From the NCBI RefSeq assembly GCF_036669915.1, contig NC_089313.1:8836193-8900192 (forward strand): a stretch of DNA of 64,000 nt. Direction: 5' to 3'. Within the stretch, counting starts at the first letter, position 1. Every line of letters starts with the position of its first letter. Under the pieces are notes generated by a model. It made no database searches, was not told the origin of the DNA, and saw only the letters and a list, made by a program, of their open reading frames with translations. The position numbers and the translations under genes are program-made. The DNA is from Pocillopora verrucosa. Its lineage: Eukaryota > Cnidaria > Anthozoa > Scleractinia > Pocilloporidae. This document shows, in pieces, positions 43,322 to 53,760 of the stretch.

Positions 43322-46300
43322 ATGGAATCAGCCAATGCAGAAATGGAAGACAGGACAGTGCTTAGTGAAGAAACCCCGAGAGCTGCCCTGGAAGATCGAG
43401 ATCTCTTGAGGCGATTGCTGGCCGAAGTTTCGGTGATCCGCAAAGAAAATCAGCAACTGTAAAGTCAAGTAACGAATCTTACGACAAAAACGAGAAGGCA
43501 ACTCTTTGAGAAGTCCAAAGACAAAGATCCTGAGTGTTCGGTAAGTAATTTTGTCTTCTTTCTGGCTAAGCAACTTCGAAGTTATGGTCAAGGATGAGCG
43601 TCAGGAATCACAAGACGGTTTACCATGTGTTGAAAATAGGTGTGAAGTTTGTGTTATGTAAGCTGACGGTAAGCTTAATAATTCCTTCATTGGTTAGCTG
43701 AAATCTTATCGTTAAAAGCAAATCAATCATTTTAAAAATTGGTCCAAGAAATAGTCACAAATTTGGTCAGCAAAGTGCGGCTGATCGAAGAGACTCAGAG
43801 TGACAGTGTTGTAAACGTTTGCCAAATTGCCCCACTTGTTGGCGACACGCGCGAGCGAACAGCGAACACCGTCGTGCGCGGTGAGGCGGAAAAAAGTTGA
43901 TCCACATTCAAATTTTTCCGCAGACGTATGTCGTCGATGCGTTTGCTTTATTTTACTTTACGCACGTAAAGCCAGGTTACACGCATTAATGTACTTAAAA
44001 CTATGTGACAGTGAAAATCCAGACTCATTCACCTCGTACCGACGGGTTATGTGACCTACGTTCACGGACATGAAATTGGCTGGCTTTACATGTGTAAAAT
44101 AAATAGCCGATTGTCGGCTAGTGTGCAACAAGTTGTCTTAATCCACCGCACAGTAGCCAACAACTAGGCCCGACAAGACATTTTCCAAACTTTGCTCTGA
44201 TCCGAGGAGGAAGTTACGTTAAAAGCGACAGCTTTTTAAAAGTCTCAATTCGCTACGGCATTTTTTAAATTAATTTTGCTTTTATGAACTTCCAGCTAAT
44301 AATAAACTTGCTGTTTTTAGTTTGTTTTGACATTGTTTTTTTTTATTTATTTTACAAAAATACAAGAATGCTGTCAGAAAAGTGTGCAAGGAACTAACAA
44401 AGGGTGAAGGACAAGAAGAGGATTAGGAGAATCAGCTTAACTTTGATTTGAGCGTCAGGTAAAACAAAACGGAGCTAATGTATAGTTACAGCTGAGGTGT
44501 AGTAGGCAAGCTACAATAGCTATTCGCTTTTTCCTCGACTTCAAAAAGAGTTGACCTGTTGTGTGGCGACGATGGAGGAGCTTTTAGTTATTGTTAAACA
44601 AGATCTTAGGCCATGCTAGCTTGCAACGTAAAAATAACTGAGTGAATTTTATACTTGTGGGCAACACATAGTGTAGGTAGTGCATGCATGCAATTAAGCA
44701 AGGACATTACGAGTGTGCTCTCCTTCCTTGGGTTATTATAAAATAAACAAAATTTCTCGACAGGGAAACAATAGGCTCGCCATGGTCTAAAGCAAAACAA
44801 ACAACAATCGGATAAATAATTCGAAAACTTATCTCATTGGCTGTTTGATTGTTGCACTAAATTACCTGCAGTTATGATTGGCTATACAGTATGTGATCGC
44901 TTCTATTTAGTTTTGCTCTCACACCTTTAATTTAGCTGAGTAAAATTCTTAAATTGATATCTTATACCTTTTTCAGTTTTAATAGCCCAGAAAATAAGAC
45001 TATGGCTAGGAGAGTGCTAAAAGAAGTCCGCTCAGTGTACGGCAAGGACAAGTGGACAAAGGCTGTCATTAAGAGTAAGTTGGTTTTTTTAGCACAAGCA
45101 AGTAATACCCGTTGGTTTCCTTTTTTTCGCTTTTTGCAATACTACTCTACGTTTAGGGTTAGCGTATATTAGCACAGTAAACTGACTTGAGTGCGTTTAT
45201 TTGGGATGATCCGAGATTACTCGGATCATGGTCAAATCCACTCTGAACAAGGATTCACCAGTTCCTTTGATGCACAGTGATCCTAATGGTCTCGGATCAC
45301 CAATCTTGATCCGGATCATCCCATAGAAACGATTGAACTAACTGTATAGCTACTTAAATGAAATACGTATTTTACCAGTAAAGATAGAGAACGCCTTCAG
45401 AACTGCAAGAGCATGCTTGCTGCTGTTTAAACTTTTTGTCGTTCTGCGCTAGTTAAATGAAACGGTCATGCTCTTAGTTATTTTTGATGGGACGTGACAG
45501 TAATGAACAGCACTGTTTCATTTTTAGGCGCGGTTCATCAATACTGGAAATCTCTTCAGGATGACAGAACAAGAAAAACAAATAAAAAGTTTGAAGAACA
45601 TCGAAGTCAAATGAAGCAACAAAATCGATTAAAGAGAGTAAGTATCAGATTGAGAACCATATAAGCAAATGTTCAGGAATGTTGAGCTTGATCCTAGCTA
45701 TGCAACATCGCGTTACAACTATTTCTAATAAATGAATCCCTGTATTCGAGCTCTTTTCTATGGTTTAACACGATAAATACATATTTTGTCCTTGATAACA
45801 TGTCATTTAATTAATTGTGTTGCTTTGTCAAAGAAACTTATCAATTTTTATATATACTCTTTGTTTTGTATAATACTCACAATTTAAGTTGAAAAAGAAA
45901 AGTGTAATCTTTACCAGAGGGAAGTACATGTATATCTTATAACAGCAAGGTGTCATTGGTGATAGCCAAAATGCTCCTTGCGCATTTTTTGACACTTCTG
46001 TTCTCTGTTTATATCGTTTAGAAACTATGAAGACGCCTTTCAAGCTTAGAGAAGGCTATCTTATCGGACAACGACAAAGAAAAGGCAAGAGAAATTTTCT
46101 GTTCGCCAAATGAATTTCATGTCATCGGAAGAAAGCGACAACGATGATCCTGCTTCATCTAGGGGTCCGAAACCAAGGAAAGTACGTAAACTGGTGTGGG
46201 AGAAAAGTAAACTGAAGAATTTGAAAGCAAAACTGGACGAGGCCTATTTGGAAGGACTTAGCGAAAAGCAGCGTCGTGCAAGTGCACGTTTGACCAGAAC

Positions 46301-46364
46301 CAAAGAGCCATCTGTACGGCCTTGCCCCACCAATGGCCCTCGTTGGGCAATTCGTACCAAATAA
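43322..46364 (+). pseudogene. Five-exon gene of unknown function, two in-frame stops; possible transposon partner gene
   Basis: Exons 43322-43540, 44367-44458, 44977-45074, 45528-45637 and 46050-46364 all have AG/GT borders and phases that agree, totalling 834 bases (278 codons including the final TAA). The frame is broken by TAA at 43460-43462 and TAG at 44424-44426, each with matching sequence continuing after it. The protein is hydrophilic: a coiled-coil-like N-terminus (ALEDRDLLRRLLAEVSVIRK), a central NKTMARRVLKEVRSVYGKDK and HQYWKSLQDDRTRKTNKKFEE region that looks helical and DNA-binding, a Ser/Asp stretch (MSSEESDNDDPASS) and a basic C-terminus ending PTNGPRWAIRTK. I do not recognise a named family. 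The divergent position next to the tnp2-like first exon suggests an accessory protein of the same transposon. It could instead be a degrading host gene. Confidence 0.6.
45195..45330. repeat. 136-bp MITE-like element in intron 3 of the partner gene
   Basis: The ends 45195-45212 (gttta.ttgggatgatcc-like) and 45313-45330 are inverted copies matching at 16 of 18 positions. The interior is rich in GGATCA/TGATCC words. It lies between exons 3 and 4 of the gene at 43322-46364. No coding capacity. Confidence 0.65.
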
Positions 46365-46689
46365 TTGGACTGAGAGGTTCCTAAGAATAGACATTATTTT
46401 AGAAAACACTATAAAGACGTTCATTGTTCTTGGCAAACTTTATGCCTGTTTTCATTTATAGTGCTCAGAACAGCCATTGTAACATTTGTTCAAAAGTAAT
46501 TTGGAATGCGATTTGTTAAATGGTGAAAAGTTTTCTTTCCCAGTCTGACATAGAGACCAAAGTAGATGTATATACTACAAGTATTTTGCGAATAGTAGGC
46601 TCTGTAATGAATTGAAGCTCTATTTAACTCCAACCTTATCTTATGGAAGAAAAATAAATGACGCTTTGGCAAAATAAAAAAATACAGGC

Positions 46690-47223
46690 ATGCAAATGAG
46701 GTGCAGGCACGCAAAAACCACCAACGTGTTTGTGGTCTTTTTAATACTTACTGCTGCCTTCCCTCTGAAATACGACCACGAGGGTATATGTGTAAGACCT
46801 CACACTTTCTACTGGCCGGGTTTGGAGTTGCTTACGCATTTCACTGGCTGGAATATTAGGATATTTGGTTGTTTCTCGTCTTCAGTGAACTGTTGGACTG
46901 AGAGCCCTATTTGCATAAGGAACAATGCCACGTTATTGGCTGGAGTCGAAATATTGTTTCACTCTTCATGGAACAGTGATCTCTCTAATGGTGTTGTTCT
47001 CACCAATCTGTTTAATGGCTCTGCTTGTATTACATTCTTCCGACGTCCATGGATCAGCTACTACGTTCCACCCGAGTTCCTGGGAATTTTGAATATGCTT
47101 GATTTCTCATGTCGGTTACGCCTACGTAGGCACAGGTGTCCAACAGCCTACTATGCAAATTAATGTGCCTCATTCCATCAAGTGCTAATTGGCGATCTGG
47201 TCTTCAAACTTAATCCTGGTCCT
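46690..47223 (+). pseudogene. N-terminal leader region ending in a 2A-like NPGP motif
   Basis: Begins with a hydrophobic, signal-like segment (TNVFVVFLILTAAFPL) and continues through a Cys- and aromatic-rich region of about 150 residues. A TAA at 47161-47163 interrupts it. The same frame then reads QVLIGDLVFKLNPGP, with NPGP at 47212-47223. NPGP at this place, just before EN, is known as a 2A-like ribosome-skipping or signal motif in several CR1/L2-type elements. The upstream part of the motif here (DLVFKL) differs from the usual D-V/I-E-x, so activity is uncertain. Confidence 0.6.
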
Positions 47224-50200
47224 GAGGGATGCGGTATATCAACAATTGTGAAATCACGCCATCAAAATAATGGAACTTTACGTGTGCCTCAATCACGTTC
47301 TTCATTGTCTAAATCAACAACTAGGAATGTCTCAAACTTTACTAAAGTGCATTGTTTGTCTGCCAACTACGTAAATGGGGTCTTTTTGTCATTTTGTCAC
47401 ATGAACGCCCAGTTGGTGCGCAACAAGACAGCCGATTTTGTAGATTGCGTCTGTGAACGTAGATATGACTTGGTTGTGATTACCGAGACGTGGCTCCAGC
47501 CCCATGATGATGCGCTAAGAATAGAACTGTGTCCTCCTGGTTACAAGTGTATTGACTTTCCACGACAAGAACGGACAGGTGGAGGCATTGGACTACTGTA
47601 CAAGGATTCACTTCGTGTTAGCACGACTCGAGATGGAATTCAAGAGTCGCTTGAATTTTGCGAGCTGTTGGTCCAAACGTCGACTTCCCGCAAGATACGG
47701 CTTGTGATCATCTACCGTCCACAGAATTGTGATGACCACCGCAGGGTTCCCATTAACACTTTTCTGATGGAGTTTTCTGACCTGATGGAGTCCACTATTC
47801 TATCCAAAGAGCCTTTGATTGTCGTTGGTGATTACAACATACATGTGGATGTTCCTAATGACACTGATGCACTTAAGTTTTTAGATCTGCTTGAGTCTCT
47901 CGGTTTGGAGCAGCATGTGACAGACCCAACGCACATACGTGGTCACACCCTGGATCTTGTTATAACAAGAAAGATTGAGGATATTCTGGCGAGTCCACCA
48001 CGCGCCTGTCGCTATTTCTCCGATCATGCAGCTGTACATTGTCATGTTGCCATAAGTAAGCCTTCATTTCAGACTAGGATAATAAAGTTTAGGAAAACTA
48101 AATCCTTGGACGCTGAGAGCCTATCGAACGACGTAGTACTTACAGGGCTATGTGATCGAGGTAATAGCGATCCCATCACCCCACTGGACTTGGATGTACT
48201 TGTAGAGGATTGCACTACCACACTCTCTCAAGTTCTTGATCGTCACGCACCTTTAAAAACCAAAACAGTGCGGGCTAGGCCCAAGGTACCCTGGTATACC
48301 AGTGAGATAGCCGAGGCAAAAAGGCGACGCCGGAAAGCAGAACGGAGATGGTGAAGAACACGATTACAGGAAGATTTGTTGGCATTCAAGAAACTCAAGA
48401 ACCACGTTACTTATTTAAGTACACGGGCTAAGCGTGCTTTCTACTCAGACTTTGTGAACGACAATAGTGAAAACCAAGGAAAGCTATTCAGGGCCACTCG
48501 ATCATTGTTACTTCCTAGGAATGAGTTGTGTTTTCCAGAATACACGGACAACTCAATCTTAGCCAACGATATCGGGTGGTTTTTCGACCGTAAGATTGCA
48601 AAGATTCGGGCAGAGCTTGATGCGTGTACTCTTCATCCTGGGGCGGTGGCTGAGGATAAAGTGTTTACAGGCGATAGGAAACTTGATCATTTCAATACGT
48701 ATTCTGTGGAAGATATAAGGAAGCTGGTCAGTAGATCATCGAAGAAAAGCTGTCAACTTGATCCTATGCCGACCAATTTAGTAGTCGGCATGTCCGATAT
48801 GCTTCTCCCCATCATCACTAATGTCGTGAATTCTTCACTTTCCTTGGGACACTTTCCATCTGATTGGAAAACGGCCCTTGTGGATCCAAGACTGAAGAAG
48901 ACCAAGCAAGGGACTTCCTTATCCAATTTAAGACCTGTGAGTAATCTGCAATACCTCTCTAAATTGGTTGAAAGTGCAGTTTATGATCAGACAACCGATC
49001 ACGTTACTCAGTCAGGTTTGTATCCCATCCTCCAGTCAGCCTATCGACTTGGTCATAGCACAGAGACTGCCCTATTGAAGATACAGAATGACATACTAGC
49101 TACAATGGACAATCAACGAGTTACTCTTTTGGTATTGCTAGACCTGAGTGCAGCATTTGACACGATTGACCACCAAGTGTTGTTGAATCGCCTGTGCGTG
49201 ACGTATGGAATTACAGGTACTGCTCTTAAATGGTTTCACTCGTATTTATCAAACAGGAAACAGCGAATCCTGATTAACAGGAGCTATTTGAGTGACTTTG
49301 ATCTGCCTCAAGGGGTACCTCAAGGATCATGTCTTGGTCCCTTGCTCTTCACGTTGTACGCAAGTAAGCTCTTCGATGTTGTTGAATCCCATCTCCCTAA
49401 CGTTCACGCATACGCTGATGATACGCAGCTCTATATCTCATTTAAGCCGGATGGTTCTGCTTCTGAGACGGATGCTGTTGATGCTCTACAAGCTTGCATC
49501 AGGGACATAAGAACCTGGATGGTCCAAGACAAACTTCGGCTGAACGATGCTAAGACCGAGTTTCTTATTATAGGTACACGCGCACAGTTAAATAAGGTTA
49601 TGATAAGTGACTTGCAAGTAGGTAAGGTAAAGGTTTCTGCGGTTTACTCTGTTAGAAACCTGGGTGCTTGGTTTGATGCAAACATGAATATGACCACACA
49701 TATTAACAGCATATGTCAGAATATTTGTTACCATCTACATAACATCCGGCGTATTAGAAAGTATTTATCATATGATAATAGGAAGTCCATTGTACAGGCT
49801 ATTATAATGTCACGATTAGACTATTGTAACGGTCTATTATATGGTACGCCCGCTGGTCATCTTGGTAAGCTGCAACGCCTGCAGAACGCGGGTGCTCGGC
49901 TGGTATGTACTATATCTAGGTATGATCCTATCACACCATCCCTGATCAACCTGCACTGGCTTCCAGTTACCCACAGAATAGAATTCAAGATAGCAATGCT
50001 AGTTCACAAATGTATCTACGGCGTCGCACCACAATATCTTTCAGACTTGATAAAAATCAAAGAGAGCTCGCAGTATCAGTTGAGATCATACCGGGGCATA
50101 CTCCTAATGGACAATACCTATAGAACAAAAAAGACACTCGGGGATAGGGCGTTTGAAAATGCTGCGCCTAAAGTATGGAATCGACTCCCTTTAGAAATTA

Positions 50201-50271
50201 GACAATGTCAATCATTGAACATTTTTAAAGTTTTACTAAAGACACATCTTTTTAAATTAGCTTTTTATTAG
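47224..50271 (+). pseudogene. EN and reverse transcriptase of the NPGP element
   Basis: EN: HMNAQLVRNKTADF, VVITETWLQP, GGGIGLLYKD, LVIIYRPQN, VVGDYNIHVD and FSDHAAVHCHV. A TGA at 48352-48354 follows RRKAERRW; a CGA codon would restore an Arg-rich continuation, so it is probably a C-to-T change. RT: SCQLDPMPTNLV, LRPVSNLQYLSKLVE, QSAYRLGHSTETALL, DLSAAFDTIDHQVLL, GVPQGSCLGPLLFTLY, the catalytic AYADDTQLY near 49410, and the C-terminal WLPVTHRIEFKIAMLVHKC and PKVWNRLPLEIR. RT is open for 631 codons after the TGA. It nicks and copies DNA by target-primed reverse transcription in intact relatives. Confidence 0.92.
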
Positions 50272-50569
50272 TTCTTTTATTAACTCATATTCTACTTTTA
50301 TTGTTTTCCGAAAATTGTAAATTATTATTATTATTATCATTATTTGGACTAGCCATTTATTACTTTAAGATTTTAGTGTTGTAATGCGCACTCGATCATA
50401 TCTTTATCGCATGCTAGACTGCGCAATATAAGAAATAAACAGTATTATTATTATTATTATTAAATATAGCTGTAGTATTTCTTTGACTGAAGGGGAAAAC
50501 GCCATAAAAGGTGTTCTGTAAATTAATTAATAAGACTTTCCACCTACCATGAGCATTATAAGGGTGCAT

Positions 50570-50940
50570 TTCGGAAAGAAAGAGGGAAAAAAAGGTTTAC
50601 CAAAGCTAGAAAGTTTCCGCAAGGGTAAGATAAATTTGAATTAACACGTTTCCGAGACATAAGCTGTAGCGGAAACATGAAATAGACCTCAGTTTCCGGA
50701 ACGGTTTCTTGTGCTTCCGCAGGTTCCATCACCCATTCAGTAGCCCGGAATACGTCAACGGAAACATGGAAAAGACATGTTTCCGCAACGTTTTCTTGTG
50801 TTTCCGCAAATGTAAACCCGAAATTACGAAAAAAAAACGTCACGAAACCGGTAACGGAAACACAGGTTATCCGTCGTGTTTCCGGAACGGTTTAACATGT
50901 TTCTGCCACGTTTCCGTTTACGGATTATTGCAATTTCGTC
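50570..50940. repeat. GTTTCCG/CGGAAAC-rich dispersed repeat, copy 2
   Basis: Same word composition as 27795-27995 but in the opposite orientation. The reverse complement of 50880-50950 starts acacaggacgaaatt and contains cgtggcagaaacatg, matching the order in copy 1. Many short hairpins are possible. Confidence 0.6.
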
Positions 50941-51157
50941 CTGTGTAATAATTGCCCCCGCAAGGTTTTTGGCCCCAGAAAGTAAACAGTAGTCAAAGAA
51001 AGGAAATTACTGATTGTAACTAGGGATTTGACTTTTGATTATTTTCAGAGTGATACTTACTACAATCGACGTGTTCAAGAGGTACGAAAACGCTGTATGA
51101 TCATTACGAGGGTGAGTGTCACATGTTTCCTCAGTTGGAACAAAGAAACGTTAAGTC

Positions 51158-52189
51158 ATGTGGAAACGAAAAAGCCACTTTATGAATTCAGTTTCAAGTA
51201 CCCCAGGAACTTATTCTCGTGCGTTGGATAGTTTCCTTGAGATATCATCCCATCTATTTTTATCCTATTTGTCAACACTAACTGCGCGAAATGAATTCAC
51301 AGAACTCCTTTTCATCACATGTAAAAGATACATTGAGTCACAAGGAAATGATAGAATGTTGAGAGAAATAAGGAAACCAATTTGGGTATATTTACAGCAA
51401 CAGTGCCCCTCGTTTTTGGCAAGGGATTCTATTGCATGCTTCAGTCAGATTTTCGAGGAACGAACCTTTGGTGATCTTTCTTCAGAGGAAATGAATATAT
51501 TTTCATCTCAGAGAATCTTTGAATCATTTTGTAAGACCTGCCATGACAATGTAGCTCTCAAAAGCTCTATTTTGGTTAACTATGTGGCAAGATCAGCATT
51601 ACAAAAATGTAAATTGGATCACAATTCTTGGCCACATTTTATCTCTGCTATTCAAACTGAACCAGGAAAGTTGAATTGTCCTAATTGTGAAACCCCTACA
51701 GATGACCCAGTTTTAACCTATAGTTCACAGGCAAAATTTGTCTTTATTGAATTCTCTCCGGAACTTATGGATTTGATACATTTGTGTGAAAATATGCATG
51801 TAGGCTCAAGTGAATATAAGTTAAAGGAGATGGTACGTTGTTATAATGGACATTTTACCTGCGCAGTTCTTACTCAAGGGAAATGGACCTACATTGATGA
51901 TCTTTGTGTAGGTGTTAAAGAATTCTGTACTTTAGCTGCTCTAAAAAGGCAGTTTTCAAAAGGGTGGTTCTTTGCAATTTATGAAGATAGCAACATGGTT
52001 TCCAAACCCGAATCATGTGGAATAGTTAATAAACAAATGAAATCCAATATAGATTTCATTGAGATACCCATTAAGAGAAGATGCTTTAAATCTAACATCA
52101 ATTTTCAAACACCAGTTACGACTCTTATGAGGTGCTTACTGAAGAAAGTCATGCCATGCGCATGTATCCTAATTCCAAAACTGAAATAA
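51158..52189 (+). CDS. Ubiquitin-specific-protease-like ORF (tentative)
   Basis: The 343-codon frame contains a CPNCETPTDD Cys pair, a FVFIEFSPEL strand, and a C-terminal segment YNGHFTCAVLTQGKWTYIDDL followed by GWFFAIYED. That pattern (His-containing HFTC box, W-Y-x-D-D, then aromatic-rich Y/F-A-x-Y-E-D) resembles the His-box end of USP/UCH-type (C19) cysteine proteases. A canonical Cys box (N-x-G-N-x-C) is not visible, so it may be in an unrecognised upstream exon, diverged, or lost. Cysteine proteases of OTU or other types are known passengers or domains of Helitrons. A stop at 52187-52189 separates it from the linker. The family call is uncertain. Confidence 0.45.
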   Translation: MWKRKSHFMNSVSSTPGTYSRALDSFLEISSHLFLSYLSTLTARNEFTELLFITCKRYIESQGNDRMLREIRKPIWVYLQQQCPSFLARDSIACFSQIFEERTFGDLSSEEMNIFSSQRIFESFCKTCHDNVALKSSILVNYVARSALQKCKLDHNSWPHFISAIQTEPGKLNCPNCETPTDDPVLTYSSQAKFVFIEFSPELMDLIHLCENMHVGSSEYKLKEMVRCYNGHFTCAVLTQGKWTYIDDLCVGVKEFCTLAALKRQFSKGWFFAIYEDSNMVSKPESCGIVNKQMKSNIDFIEIPIKRRCFKSNINFQTPVTTLMRCLLKKVMPCACILIPKLK

Positions 52190-52831
52190 AGCAGTCTAAG
52201 CAACAAAATATCTTTAAAACAAAGGAGGCAAAGAAACGAAAAATTAAACGTTCAAAACTAGAAAAAAGAAAAAGGCAAAGTTAGACTCAACAGTGGAAAA
52301 AGCAATTGCAACAGTACAATAAAAACGCCCGCAAATGTCTCAAGTACAACTGAGCAATCTGCCTCAACCAATAGTTTCCCTTCATACAAAGTTGCAACAG
52401 AAAATGGCGAGTTGTCAAACAGTCAAATTACGCATTTTGCCTTGCCAAACATGCCTTTGAATAATGATAATAACCTGGATAATTTCTCTGTTGTAGTTGA
52501 CAAAACTCTTCTAATAATTATGAACAAGTGAAAAAAGTGAAGTTAACCTGTAGAGATAATTGCAAGACTGCAAGACGGAATAAAATAGGTGGAAGCCTAA
52601 CTGAACAATCTGTCTTGGCCAATGATGCTCCTTTACACGAAAGCACAATAGTAAATGACAAGCTATCTACCAATCCTATCAAGCAATCTGTTTCATCAGA
52701 GTTACCTTTGAATAATAAAAAAAATCAGATAACTTCTCAGTATTCCATGACAAAAGCAACAATTCATCTTATTTCAATAACACAATGCAAGGTGGTAAAG
52801 AATTTCATTCCCAACCATTTGCAGTTAAAAT

Positions 52832-53760
52832 ATGAGGAAATTTCACAACAGTATAAAATACATTGTTTATCATTGTAGCATTTGCCAAGAAGCTTGGCCT
52901 TTGAAGGCAAAACCCAAAAATTATCCTAACTATACTTGTTCACGTTGCACAAGAGACAAAAGTACTCCAAAAAAGTTTTCAACTGAAAATTCTATGATCC
53001 CATCGCTAGTGCCCAAAGAATTGGAAGGTTTAACACAGTTTGAAGAAATGTTGATTGCACGAGCTTTTCCTGTTATGCATGTGTATACCAAACTAAGAGG
53101 TGGTCAAAAGGCATACAAAGGTCATGTTATAACTTTGCCCCAAGATGTGCAACAGCTTGCAGATGTTTTGCCACGATGTCCTAAGGACCTTCCTGTCATT
53201 GTGTTTACTGTAAATGGTAAAAACAATTGTTCTGAGGATTTTATTGTCAGGCTTAAAAAAGTATCTGATGCTCTATACTGGCTAACAGGTGTAGAAAAAC
53301 ATGGAGAGCCTAATAATTTCTTATACAAAGATGTCAGAATCAGTAAAGAAAACCTGACACAACTTCCAGAAAATGGAGTTCTTTCAAATGTACTAAAGGT
53401 AGAATGTCAAGTCGAGAACAATGGTGCAACAAGTTCACATATTAAAGTCGATAGTGGTCCAGTTGAATATGATGACAATGAAAGAGTTTACAATTCAGAT
53501 AGTAAAATGGGTAGTTTTATTCCTTCAAATGTCAGTACTAAAAAAAGAAAAACAAATTGTTGAAGATGCCTTCATTAAGCAACCACAATCTCATGATTGG
53601 ACTATTGGCAGTGAGCCTTGAAATGAATTCAATGTGCAGTTCTTAGCATCATTGGGATTTCCAACTCTTTTTACCCGATGGAAAAGGTGACCCGACTAAT
53701 AGTGCGGTTGTTTCTGATATATCAAATAATGAAACTCAATCACTTGCTGAAAAGCTCAAG
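52832..53760 (+). pseudogene. Helitron N-terminal domain (DUF6570-like)
   Basis: Reads HCSICQEAWPLKAKP, then CSRCTRDK (zinc-ribbon-like), LEGLTQFEEMLIARAFPVMH, YKGHVITLPQDVQQLADVLP and LPVIVFTVNG. This is the conserved block that precedes Rep in animal Helitrons. The frame shifts near 53540 and again near 53670, and a TGA occurs at about 53619-53621 before FLASLGFPTLF. Part of the same ancestral protein as the Rep segment. Confidence 0.8.

Larger units (their letters stand above)
46690..50463 (+). mobile_element. Non-LTR retrotransposon with NPGP motif, EN and RT
   Basis: One frame runs from 46690 to 50271 with only two stops (TAA at 47161-47163 and TGA at 48352-48354), followed by a 3' UTR and a (TTA)n tail ending near 50463. 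The element looks nearly full-length at the 5' side, but the true 5' end was not defined. It is a different family from the SGNH-bearing elements. Confidence 0.88.

Noticed and set aside
43827..44054. 75-codon frame between exons 1 and 2 of the partner gene
   Set aside because: Lies inside an intron of the better-supported spliced model and has no recognisable domain.
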